From an uncultured Prevotellaceae bacterium (GTDB taxonomy: Bacteria > Bacteroidota > Bacteroidia > Bacteroidales > Bacteroidaceae), in the NCBI GenBank assembly GCA_900316445.1, contig ONCZ01000009.1, forward strand, positions 1 to 64,000: 64,000 bases of DNA, given 5' to 3'. Of the stretch, positions 1-7,162 are shown in pieces. The notes below the pieces were generated by a model. That model made no database searches. It worked only from the letters and a program-made list of their open reading frames with translations, and had not been told where the DNA came from. The stretch's first letter is position 1, and each line of letters starts with the position of its first letter. The translations under genes were made by a program, and so were the position numbers.

Positions 1-93
<93 letters not shown>

Positions 94-101
94 TTATATG
101 A

Positions 102-135
102 AATAGGAGTCGCACATGCGGCTCCTATTTTTTTG
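102..135 (+). terminator. Intrinsic terminator of the rRNA operon
   Basis: An 11-bp stem (ATAGGAGTCGC with GCGGCTCCTAT, one G-U pair) closes a 4-nt loop and runs into seven T residues. It lies about 10 nt after the 5S end and is the natural stop of the ribosomal transcript. Confidence 0.85.
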
Positions 136-185
136 CTTTATGGTAGTCATCTCCATGCTGTCAACAGCAAGTTTTTCTTAAAATA

Positions 186-217
186 TTTGCAGATTTCAAA
201 AACATTGTCTATATTTG
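186..217 (+). promoter_or_regulatory. Bacteroidetes-type promoter
   Basis: TTTG at 186-189 and TATATTTG at 210-217 are separated by 20 nt, matching the Bacteroidetes -33/-7 consensus. Transcription would start about 220, giving a leader of roughly 35 nt for the gene at 255. Confidence 0.75.
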
Positions 218-254
218 CAGTCGCAATGATTTTTAATTCAAAACAAATATAACA

Positions 255-1367
255 ATGAAAAAGCTCTGTTTATTAATCTTGTTGGCAATGATGCCGTTTG
301 TTTCTCAAGCAGCAGTCTCAATTGATGGCATATGTTATACTTTAAATACGTCTAATCATACGGCGACAGTAACAGGTTGGGATTCTGATTATGGTTATCT
401 GGGTGATGTTGTTATTCCTGAAGAAATAATAGATAATGAAGAAAAATATCGTGTGACCTCTATCGGTAGTTTGGCTTTTTCGAGTTGTAAATATTTGACA
501 TCCATTACTCTTCCTAACTCTGTGAAGATTGTGGGAGAGGGTGCTTTTAGTAGCTGTTCTAGTCTTACCTCTGTGTCTATTCCGAACTCATTAACGATAA
601 TAGATAGAGAGGTGTTTTTTGGTTGTTCGAGCCTCGCTCATGTGACCATTCCTAATTCTGTAACGAGTATTGGTGAAAACGCTTTTTGTCTTTGTATCGG
701 TTTGAAATCCGTGATTATACCAAACTCTGTGATAAGTATCAACAGTACAGCTTTTCAAAGTTGTGATGCCATTCAGCGTTTTGAATTCCACTGCAGGGAT
801 ATTGGTTCTTGGTTTACTTGGCAGAAAACATCGTTAAGGGAACTTATTCTTGGAAAGGAAGTGGCTTCAATAGCGCAGGATGCCTTTAAATACTGTAAAA
901 CTATCACGACCATTAAATCCTATAGGACCTATTCCGTTCCAGTCGATTGTTTTGCTGCAGAAACATACAGCAAAGCCACGCTCTATGTGCCAACTGGTTC
1001 TGCAAGGGATTATGCTTATACTGCAGGTTGGGGGTTCAATAAGATTATAGAGAATCTGCCTTCCGAACATATCTATTTGAATATTTGTGATAGTCAGAAT
1101 GGAACATCTAAACTAAGAGTGAATCCTGGAGAAAGGTATACATTCGAAATATCTCCATCAAGTACTCAAATAGAGAAGGTGTATTTCAACGACGAGGACG
1201 TGACATCACAGCTCGATGACAAGAATACATATACGACACCTTATATTGTTAAAAACTCTACTATCAAAATCGTATACAAAGATGGTAAGGAGGGCGACCT
1301 TAACGGTGATGGCGAGGTCAATGTCGCCGATCACGTGAAGTTGACGGAGATAATTATGAATCAATAA
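255..1367 (+). CDS. BspA-type leucine-rich repeat secreted protein with dockerin-like end
   Basis: A 370-residue exported protein. Residues 1-19 form a signal peptide (MKKLCLLILLAMMPFVSQA). Residues about 65-185 contain LRR_5/BspA repeats of about 23 residues with the pattern L-x-x-I-x-I-P-N-S-V-x-x-I-G-x-x-A-F-x-x-C. A middle region follows with the phrase TLYVPTGSARDYAY, common at the end of BspA repeat blocks. The last 24 residues (GDLNGDGEVNVADHV...) match one dockerin/EF-hand-like calcium repeat. BspA proteins are surface or secreted proteins implicated in adhesion; the ligand here is unknown. It has its own promoter and is a single-gene unit. Confidence 0.85.
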   Translation: MKKLCLLILLAMMPFVSQAAVSIDGICYTLNTSNHTATVTGWDSDYGYLGDVVIPEEIIDNEEKYRVTSIGSLAFSSCKYLTSITLPNSVKIVGEGAFSSCSSLTSVSIPNSLTIIDREVFFGCSSLAHVTIPNSVTSIGENAFCLCIGLKSVIIPNSVISINSTAFQSCDAIQRFEFHCRDIGSWFTWQKTSLRELILGKEVASIAQDAFKYCKTITTIKSYRTYSVPVDCFAAETYSKATLYVPTGSARDYAYTAGWGFNKIIENLPSEHIYLNICDSQNGTSKLRVNPGERYTFEISPSSTQIEKVYFNDEDVTSQLDDKNTYTTPYIVKNSTIKIVYKDGKEGDLNGDGEVNVADHVKLTEIIMNQ

Positions 1368-1383
1368 ATGGCTCTTTTGTTTT

Positions 1384-1403
1384 CCCCTCCTGAGTAGGAG
1401 GGG
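1384..1403 (+). terminator. Hairpin after the BspA-type gene
   Basis: A 7-bp GC-rich stem (CCCCTCC/GGAGGGG, loop TGAGTA) lies 17 nt after the stop codon of the gene ending at 1367. No T run follows, so it is only a possible terminator or transcript-end stabiliser. Confidence 0.4.
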
Positions 1404-1429
1404 CTAGGGGTGGTCTGATCTGTCTCGTA

Positions 1430-1500
1430 GAAACTAGGCATTATTCTGCCAGAATAAACGGATTATTCTCCCGGAAACTAGGCATTATTCTCCGGGAGAT
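1430..1500. repeat. Intergenic word repeat (ACTAGGCATTATTCT)
   Basis: GAAACTAGGCATTATTCT occurs twice (about 1430 and 1474), with a third TTATTCT copy and an inverted AGAATAA between them. The spacers GCCAGAATAA and CCGGGAG alternate. It resembles in style, not sequence, the short-word arrays at 6474, 23534 and 51645. No coding capacity is apparent. Confidence 0.6.
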
Positions 1501-1586
1501 AATTTTGGCAAACCATTCTATTTTGCCGCAGTTGACGGTAGAAATCATTTTTTTTGTGCTAAAATACAAAATTTTTCTAAAAAATA

Positions 1587-1617
1587 TTTGGTGATTCAAA
1601 AAATATATGTAAATTTG
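1587..1617 (+). promoter_or_regulatory. Bacteroidetes-type promoter for the 1.6-2.1 kb transcript
   Basis: TTTG at 1587-1590, 19 nt, then TAAATTTG at 1610-1617. The predicted start at about 1621 is followed by no good coding frame for over 500 nt, so it probably drives a structured RNA or a very long leader for the BspA-type gene at 2353. Confidence 0.75.
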
Positions 1618-1623
1618 CACCGT

Positions 1624-2036
1624 AAATGCCTGCCTAAGAGTGGGTGGGTGGTTAAATTTAACATGTTGGAAGAGACCTCGGGCCAGTTGTACGGCCAGTC
1701 TCGAAAGGACGTTTTCGAAACGTTACCTGTCTGTGGTTATCAAATCTCGCAAATTTGAATCTTCATACAGCGGTGATGCAACTAGAAAGACGTCCGCGTG
1801 GGTGAATGTTTCATTCCCCACGTCCTGTATTCCCTTATATATATAAATAAGGTGTAGCTCCCCTTCGGTGGAGTGTATCTTGGTATATATACGTTTGGGA
1901 TTGTCAGGGCGCAGTGGGTTGGTATATCACTCGGCGTGGGCAGGCTTTACGTTGCTTATCCTTATGAAGGGGCAATGCGAGAGCCTGATACCAGGGATAG
2001 GCGCGGAGAGAAACTTTACTCCCACGTCTTTTTTTT
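1624..2036 (+). ncRNA. Candidate structured RNA or long leader, family unknown
   Basis: This stretch starts just after a good promoter and holds many local helices: GAGAC/GTCTC enclosing GGCC/GGCC (1672-1704), ACGTTT/AAACGT (about 1710-1724), CGTGGG-GAATG with CATTC-CCCACG (1797-1822), and a long interrupted stem CAGGCT-TTGC-CCTT with AAGG-GCAA-AGCCTG (1941-1987). The octamer CCCACGTC occurs at 1817 and at 2021, and the second copy runs directly into a T run (2028-2036), so two alternative pairings with GACGT..GTGGG (about 1790-1803) are possible. Short reading frames here look like chance. I do not see RNase P, tmRNA or SRP signature sequences. Its identity is open. Confidence 0.4.
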
Positions 2037-2148
2037 GTTCCCTCCGATCAGGGATGATTCCAATTTAGAATGTTAATGAGAGTAGCGACCACCGGGATTG
2101 ATTATGTTCACATTTTAAATAACGCTTTAAATTAACATTTTAAGAATT

Positions 2149-2247
2149 ATGGACAAGAAAACTATTGGAAAGAATGTAACTTCCGCTAAGGTGTCCGCGC
2201 AGCAATGCTGTGTCCTAATGGCGGAGGGGGAGGTGCTTGGCACCTGA
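2149..2247 (+). CDS. Possible 32-residue peptide with a Cys-Cys pair
   Basis: An ATG follows the AT-rich stretch TTAACATTTTAAGAATT and opens a 32-residue frame beginning MDKKTIGKNVTSAKVSAQQC. It has a basic start and an adjacent cysteine pair, and ends within a hairpin (AGGTGC/GCACCT at 2231-2245). It lies 105 nt before the BspA-type gene. It could be a leader peptide or small secreted or modified peptide, or chance. I recognise no family. Confidence 0.35.
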   Translation: MDKKTIGKNVTSAKVSAQQCCVLMAEGEVLGT

Positions 2248-2352
2248 CGTTTACTCTCTCGCCTGCATCAGCGAGGCCCAGCCTTGCCGCAGGATAAATC
2301 CGAATTATTTCAATTTATACACAAAATTTACACACTAAAAATTTTAAACACA

Positions 2353-4722
2353 ATGAAAAAAATTAAGTTATTAGCTCTTGCTGTATGTGCAATGCTGAGC
2401 ACTAACGCATTCGCAGCTGACCCAGAGTATGCTCTTGACAAGACCAATGGCGTGCGTTATTTGCAGGATAAGCAGGCAGGTGAGGACGGCTCAGCTACTA
2501 AACCTTATTCAGCAAAGGTTTATGGAGCTCCTACAGCCTTGACATCAGTTGTAATTCCTGCCACATTCCAGACAGAGGATGAGAATGGTCAGATAACAAT
2601 CTTTAAAGTGGTTGGCTTTAACGCAGATTGGGATAATAAGACAAGTGCAGATGCCGCCTCAAAGAGTGTATCACTGAAGGCCTCTGTGACCTCAATTAGT
2701 ATTAACGCAACTAACATGGCTAGTCTTGAGAACGCTTTCACAAACATGGAGAAGTTGGAAAAGGTGACGATTACAGCAACTCCAGATGATTGGACAGCGT
2801 CTCCTAAACTCACTAGTGCTCTTACTGCCACTGTCTTATCAACAATCAAGGAATATGACCTCTCTGGCTGGACAAAGTTAACTAATATCAACAATGGTGC
2901 ATTCAAGGTGTCAGGTATTACTAATAAGTTGCTGACTACAGTGAAACTACCTGAAGGGTTAATAAAGATTGGTGACGATGCTTTCAATGGTTTCAAAGGT
3001 ACAGCGATTACACTTCCGAGTACTTTGAAGGAGATTGGCGAGAGTGCATTCTCAGGTGCTGCCATTACAAGTATCACTCTGCCTGAGACTCTTACCACCA
3101 TCGGCAAGACTGCCTTCACCAGTTGTGCTGCCCTTGCTGCTATCGACATTCCTGAAGCTGTTACTTCTATTGGCGTTAGTGCCTTCAGCTTCTGTGAAGC
3201 CCTTGCTGAAGTTACAGGCATGGAGGGAGTCGCTGCTCTTGCGAAAGGTACCTTCGAAGGTTGTGAGGCTCTGGCAACCATTAGCCTGCCTGAGGCAACC
3301 CTTGAGATTGGCGAAGATTGCTTTAAGGATTGTATAGGCCTTACGAGCATCGAGATTGCCGGTGAGTTCACAACTGTAGGCAATAATGCCTTCTCTGGTT
3401 GCGAGAAGTTGGCTGCCATCGACCTGAGTGGTGCTGCTGCAACATTCACAACAATTAATCCTTCAGTGTTCGCAGGGTGTGAGGCTCTGGCTTCAATCAC
3501 ACTGCCTGAGTCTATCGCGACCTTAGAGGATGATGTGTTTAAAGACACTAAGTTGACAAGTCTTGATCTCTCTGCTACTGCTGTAAAAGTGCTCAATAAG
3601 ATTTTTGGTACGATTACCAAGGAAGAGGATGCATATAGCTCATTGACCAGTATCGTTCTTCCCGAAGGTCTCTTAACTATCACTAAGAAAGCACTTAATT
3701 ATTGTACCGGTCTTACTGGAATTGAATTGCCTGATGGACTTAAGAAAATTGATGAGGAGTCATTTGCCTACTGCTCTGGTCTGACGGAGATTACTCTGCC
3801 TGCATCGCTGACGACAGACATTCCTGCCAAAGCTTTCTACTATTGCACAGGTCTGAAGACCGTAAACTATGAGCCGACTGTTGGTGCTGCTATGCAGTTT
3901 GATACTCAAGCTTTCCTCGGCTGTAAGCCCTATATTAAGATTAATACCAATAAGTATTACTTCCAGGCTTATGGTTATGATGCTCCTCTGAACACTAAGT
4001 TCTTTGACGATGCTGCCCTGAGCGTTACCACCGTTCCTGACGCTGGTACAAGTGGAAAGTACTTTGCAAAATACTGCCCGGTTTTGGATGTGACCATTCT
4101 GCCCGCTGATCTCTCTGAGACTGGTGGTAAGATTTTCACTGTCTATGAGGATGAAGGCGCTATCTATCTGACTCGTATCCGTGTAAAGGGTGGTAAGTAT
4201 CAGATTCCTGCTTATACGCATCTCATCATAAAGAGTGACGTGGAAGCTACCTATACCTTCACAGTGGCTGATGCTCCTATTAGTTCAAGCGTTGATGAGG
4301 ATCAGATTTGTCCTGTTAATAATGAAGAGGATATTACTCTTGAGGATTATCAGACAAAGAAGTACTTGGATGATGCTTTTGCTTTCGTAGGAGAAGCTAC
4401 TGGTACAAAGACCTATATTGAAGGTGGATACAAGTATCTGTATGCTCTTACGAATAAGGCTCCTTACGGTTTCGGCTTTACGGAGTTCACTGGTACAAAA
4501 CTGAAGAAAGGTGGTTTCTTCCTGCCCAGCACGGTCGCTCCTGCAGCAGGTGGCCGTCTGAACGTGATTTGGGTTGACGACGAGGACGAGGCAACTGGCA
4601 TCAATAGCATTGTTGCAAAGAGCGCTCAGAACGACGTTATCTACAACCTCGCTGGTCAGAAGGTATCTGCCTCTTATAAAGGTATTGTCATCAAGAATGG
4701 CAAGAAGACCATCTTGAAGTAA
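2353..4722 (+). CDS. Large BspA-type LRR secreted protein with C-terminal sorting-like tail
   Basis: A 789-residue exported protein. The ATG at 2353 is preferred because it starts a clear signal peptide (MKKIKLLALAVCAMLSTNAF), while the in-frame upstream codons do not. About residues 170-520 are LRR_5/BspA repeats (IGDDAFNGF, IGESAFSGA, IGKTAFTSC and so on). Residues about 545-700 form a separate module (KYFAKYCPVLDV..RIRVKGGKYQIPA) that is also present in the product at 5098. The last 25 residues (YNLAGQKV..KGIVIKNGKK) resemble short C-terminal tails of Prevotella secreted proteins and may direct type IX-like export or anchoring; that is inference. It follows the candidate structured RNA and is followed by a hairpin and a small peptide gene. 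Confidence 0.85.
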   Translation: MKKIKLLALAVCAMLSTNAFAADPEYALDKTNGVRYLQDKQAGEDGSATKPYSAKVYGAPTALTSVVIPATFQTEDENGQITIFKVVGFNADWDNKTSADAASKSVSLKASVTSISINATNMASLENAFTNMEKLEKVTITATPDDWTASPKLTSALTATVLSTIKEYDLSGWTKLTNINNGAFKVSGITNKLLTTVKLPEGLIKIGDDAFNGFKGTAITLPSTLKEIGESAFSGAAITSITLPETLTTIGKTAFTSCAALAAIDIPEAVTSIGVSAFSFCEALAEVTGMEGVAALAKGTFEGCEALATISLPEATLEIGEDCFKDCIGLTSIEIAGEFTTVGNNAFSGCEKLAAIDLSGAAATFTTINPSVFAGCEALASITLPESIATLEDDVFKDTKLTSLDLSATAVKVLNKIFGTITKEEDAYSSLTSIVLPEGLLTITKKALNYCTGLTGIELPDGLKKIDEESFAYCSGLTEITLPASLTTDIPAKAFYYCTGLKTVNYEPTVGAAMQFDTQAFLGCKPYIKINTNKYYFQAYGYDAPLNTKFFDDAALSVTTVPDAGTSGKYFAKYCPVLDVTILPADLSETGGKIFTVYEDEGAIYLTRIRVKGGKYQIPAYTHLIIKSDVEATYTFTVADAPISSSVDEDQICPVNNEEDITLEDYQTKKYLDDAFAFVGEATGTKTYIEGGYKYLYALTNKAPYGFGFTEFTGTKLKKGGFFLPSTVAPAAGGRLNVIWVDDEDEATGINSIVAKSAQNDVIYNLAGQKVSASYKGIVIKNGKKTILK

Positions 4723-4744
4723 TATCGCAATTAACTAAATACAC

Positions 4745-4767
4745 GGTGCGGGGCTCGCTCCCGCACC
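4745..4767 (+). terminator. GC-rich hairpin between BspA-type gene and small peptide gene
   Basis: An 8-bp stem GGTGCGGG/CCCGCACC with a 7-nt loop, 22 nt after the stop codon at 4722. It is followed by ATAAAAAC, not a T run. It may attenuate transcription or protect the upstream message rather than terminate fully. Confidence 0.45.
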
Positions 4768-4803
4768 ATAAAAACAACAAAACATTTAATTTACAGCTAC
4801 ATT

Positions 4804-4953
4804 ATGAATAAGAAATTTTATTTTGCTCCTGAGACGGAGGTAATTCTGCTTGAGACCCAGGGCTTCCTGGCTGCCTCTAACTGGGATGATGACGATGATA
4901 ATCCTCAGGTTACTCCCAACCCCGGTCAGGCCGGCGACGATGATGTGATGTAA
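4804..4953 (+). CDS. Small acidic peptide (49 residues)
   Basis: A 49-residue frame starting MNKKFYFAPETEVILLETQG, followed by FLAASNWDDDDDN and a Gly/Pro/Asp-rich tail ending GDDDVM. The layout (short basic start, aromatic/Pro-Glu-Thr segment, hydrophobic LLETQGFLAAS, then an acidic low-complexity tail) recalls many 40-60 residue orphan peptides next to secreted-protein genes in Prevotella and Bacteroides genomes; their function is not established to my knowledge. It sits between two hairpins, 81 nt after the BspA-type gene, suggesting cotranscription. Confidence 0.7.
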   Translation: MNKKFYFAPETEVILLETQGFLAASNWDDDDDNPQVTPNPGQAGDDDVM

Positions 4954-4979
4954 ACACTGTCGTCAATAAATGACAATTC

Positions 4980-5015
4980 ATCGGGGGCGAAGGCCTGAAG
5001 CCTTGCGCCCCCGAT
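4980..5015 (+). terminator. Strong hairpin after the small peptide gene
   Basis: A 10-bp stem ATCGGGGGCG/CGCCCCCGAT, with a second AAGGC/GCCTT helix inside, closes 26 nt after the small peptide stop codon. The following TTCCCC is a poor T tract. Probable transcript end. Confidence 0.6.
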
Positions 5016-5048
5016 TTCCCCAAATTCGCAAAGTTGTCCAAACGGAGG

Positions 5049-5091
5049 ACAAAGATTGAAGGAATACCAGGGGTTCGACTCCCCTCTTTGT
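5049..5091 (+). other. tRNA-like 3' half (T-arm and acceptor stem)
   Basis: A perfect T-arm, GGGG-TTCGACT-CCCC (5070-5084), is followed at once by TCTTTGT (5085-5091), which can pair with ACAAAGA (5049-5055) like an acceptor stem. A further stem TTGTCC/GGACAA with a 7-nt loop (5034-5052) lies upstream but lacks U33. There is no D-arm, so this is not a functional tRNA. It may be a decayed tRNA, an attachment-site scar, or a tRNA-like leader for the gene at 5098. Confidence 0.4.
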
Positions 5092-5097
5092 GACAAA

Positions 5098-6144
5098 ATG
5101 ACAAATAGAAGTTTTATATATATTTTTCGGGTATTGGCAGTATCGTTATTCGTATGCTTCAATATTGTAGTAAAGGCCCAGACCACAGGTGACAACATCA
5201 CAACCGTCAATGACTATGGTTCCAGCGGCATGTATTTCGCCACGCTTTGCCCTGACCATGACGTAGCCGTCGACAAGAATGTGGGTGATGCATTTAGTAT
5301 ATATATTGATCTTGGCTCACCTTTTTTCAATAAGCTCCGCGTCCGTGGTGGAAAATATAATGTGAAGGCTGGTGAGTGCGTGGTTTTCAAGACTGCAGAG
5401 GCATCCTCTTTTGAGGTTCCTGCCGCAGGAGATGATATTCGCTCTTCTCTCTTCTCCAACGACATCATCTGTCTTAACGAGGATACGTCAACAGACGATT
5501 TCGTCTCTAATCACCCTGTAGGTGATGGGGAGTATATTTATCTGCTGACAAACATGGAACGAAACGGTGGTTTTGGCTTCACTCATTTCATTGGCGACAT
5601 CATGCGCAAAGGCTATTTTTTTATCATTAGTACTGTCAAGCCAGAGACATCAGCCATTAATGCTGCTACAAGAGCAAAAGACAACATTTCCTCGTCCTCA
5701 GCCAAGAATATCTATGACCAGAGAGGACATAAGATTACTAAACCTCATGCTGGTCAGATATATATTCAAGACGGCAGAAAATATATTGCAGCTTCTGGCG
5801 GGAGGAATTCACAGGAAGCTACTACTATTCCTCTCTCACATGCCAGCACTCGTGCTGACAAGGACATAGAAGATGGTGACCCCGTACCATTCCTAACTGG
5901 TGAGGCTGGTAATGACGATGGCTTTGTCACGAAACTGGAGATCTCAGAATCATCATTTGTCCGTGGAGATGCCAACGGTGATGGAGAAGTCAATTCTGAG
6001 GACGTAATGGTTATCTCTGATTATATCATGGGCAAGCCCACTGAAACATTTGTTATGGAAGCGGCCGATGTGAATGGCGATGAGACGATCGATGCCGCTG
6101 ATATCGTCGGAACGGTGAAGATTGTCATGGATGAGACTGAATAA
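5098..6144 (+). CDS. Secreted protein with tandem dockerin-like repeats
   Basis: A 349-residue exported protein. The ATG at 5098 is chosen because it directly precedes the signal peptide (ending VVKAQ near residue 28); the 14 upstream codons read through the tRNA-like stretch. Residues about 35-190 repeat the module found in the C-terminal part of the 2353 gene product (SGMYFATLCPDHDV..LRVRGGKYNVKAG). Around residues 203-232 is a tail-like stretch (IYDQRGHKI..GQIYIQDGRKY) that in sister proteins is terminal. Here two dockerin/EF-hand repeats (GDANGDGEVNSEDV and ADVNGDETIDAADI) follow, about residues 285-345. A fusion of a secreted-protein end with a dockerin module is the simplest reading. 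The partner cohesin is not in this window. Confidence 0.8.
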   Translation: MTNRSFIYIFRVLAVSLFVCFNIVVKAQTTGDNITTVNDYGSSGMYFATLCPDHDVAVDKNVGDAFSIYIDLGSPFFNKLRVRGGKYNVKAGECVVFKTAEASSFEVPAAGDDIRSSLFSNDIICLNEDTSTDDFVSNHPVGDGEYIYLLTNMERNGGFGFTHFIGDIMRKGYFFIISTVKPETSAINAATRAKDNISSSSAKNIYDQRGHKITKPHAGQIYIQDGRKYIAASGGRNSQEATTIPLSHASTRADKDIEDGDPVPFLTGEAGNDDGFVTKLEISESSFVRGDANGDGEVNSEDVMVISDYIMGKPTETFVMEAADVNGDETIDAADIVGTVKIVMDETE

Positions 6145-6265
6145 ACAAGATTTTGTGAACTAATAAAATACACAGTTTGTAATTAAACTGTTAATATTGG
6201 CCTTTGTGGTCCGTGAGGATAATAAGGTCGTGAACTGAAATTTTTAGTATATAAATTAATTGATT

Positions 6266-6302
6266 ACTATCGCTCTCCTGTGAAGGCCGGTGATAGTTTT
6301 TT
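6266..6302 (+). terminator. Intrinsic terminator
   Basis: ACTATCGCT pairs with GGTGATAGT (two wobble pairs), and the stem runs into six T residues at 6297-6302. It lies 120 nt after the dockerin-type gene and is the likely end of that transcript. Confidence 0.65.
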
Positions 6303-6473
6303 GTATTGTATATCGCCTTCTTGTTTGGAGCACAAAGGCTTCTGAATGGGAGTGAGAAGGCTTCATGTTGGCATTCAGAATGCTTGAAACTCTTAACATG
6401 AAAGCTACTTTCTCGGAAGAATGTTTAATTTAAAAGAGGAATAAGATATTGGCCAAAGTTTAATTACTGCGGA

Positions 6474-6577
6474 GTGGAACTTTAGATAGTTTTCCCTGGA
6501 ACTTTAGTTAGTCCGGGCTCAGAGGGGGAACTAACTAAACTGGCAGGGAGAACTAATTAAAGTAACAGGGAGAAGTA
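6474..6577. repeat. Intergenic word repeat (GGAACTTTAG family)
   Basis: The words GGAACTTTAG-(A/T)TAGT and its complement-like GGAACTAACTAAACT or GAACTAATTAAAG alternate with CAGGGAG and CCCTGG spacers. It closely resembles the array at 23534-23633 (CTATCTAAAGTCGG) and the one at 51645-51680. No reading frame is supported from 6145 to 6596; apart from the terminator, this array is the only structure I see there. Confidence 0.6.
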
Positions 6578-6596
6578 ACCTGTCAGTTTCTAGGAA

Positions 6597-6974
6597 CTAT
6601 GCTTGCATCATGGCGGCCTCATCGTCTGTAAGGTGGAGGCTCTTGACAATCACTTCGAGCGGTACACCGTTGGCCTTTAAAGTACGAGCGCTCTCCAGCT
6701 TTTCCTGGACATTTCTCCGTCTTTCTTCTTCACGCCCCTCTGCTTTGCCTTCTGCATCTCAACAATGATGCGGCTTCCGTCGGCCAGACGGCAATAGACG
6801 TCAAAGACGGCCTTGCGGTCTACGATGCCCTCGCCCAGATGTTCGGTATTCATGTAGGTGAGGTCGGTGATTCTTGAACCCAAAGTCGGTGTATGGGTTG
6901 ATGTACCGCTCGCTGATTTCCACTTCCATTTCCTTTTCTCCTTGTTTCTTCGAATTCTTGTCTTTTGTGCTCAT
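6597..6974 (-). pseudogene. Decayed PD-(D/E)XK nuclease family (Rpn/PDDEXK_2-type) gene
   Basis: Three fragments in different frames line up with one protein. Starting at 6974, MSTKDKNSKK..RYINPYTDFGFK is the usual N-terminus. A shifted frame gives TYMNTEHLGEGIVDRKAVFDVYC..IIVEMQKA, the core with the catalytic D-x(n)-E-x-Q-like region. A second shift near 6725 gives VQEKLESARTLKANGVPL..LTDDEAAMMQA, the usual C-terminus. About 20-30 residues after DFGFK are missing, and there are at least two frameshifts. Intact members (about 300 residues) are transposase-like or Rpn recombination-promoting nucleases. This copy cannot make a full protein. Confidence 0.8.
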
Positions 6975-7122
6975 ACGTAGTAAAGTTTAAGAGTTATACA
7001 ATAAGTTGAACGCTGCAAAGCGTAGGGATTTTATTTGAAACCACCAAATAAAAGTGGAACAATTTCATCGGGATTTGGCATTTAGGCATTTTCGTTATTA
7101 TAAATAAATAAGGTGCGAAAGT

Positions 7123-7154
7123 TTTGGTGGTTTCGGAAAAAGAACGTATCTTTG
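7123..7154 (+). promoter_or_regulatory. Promoter overlapping the apparent start of the histidine kinase frame
   Basis: TTTG at 7123-7126, 20 nt, and TATCTTTG at 7147-7154: an excellent match. Transcription should start near 7158-7161, only a few bases before the ATG at 7163. This rules out a start at 7124 and suggests a nearly leaderless message. Confidence 0.75.
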
Positions 7155-7162
7155 CGGACGAT

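Noticed and set aside
1640-2076. Three overlapping 66-68 codon plus-strand frames
   Set aside because: They overlap each other in different frames over strong hairpins and have no signal peptide or domain; the structured-RNA reading fits better.
2589-3683. Long minus-strand frame (364 codons) opposite the BspA-type gene
   Set aside because: It mirrors the LRR repeats of the plus-strand gene; its composition (Ser/Ala/Val repeats) follows codon complement, and it lacks any domain or start signal.
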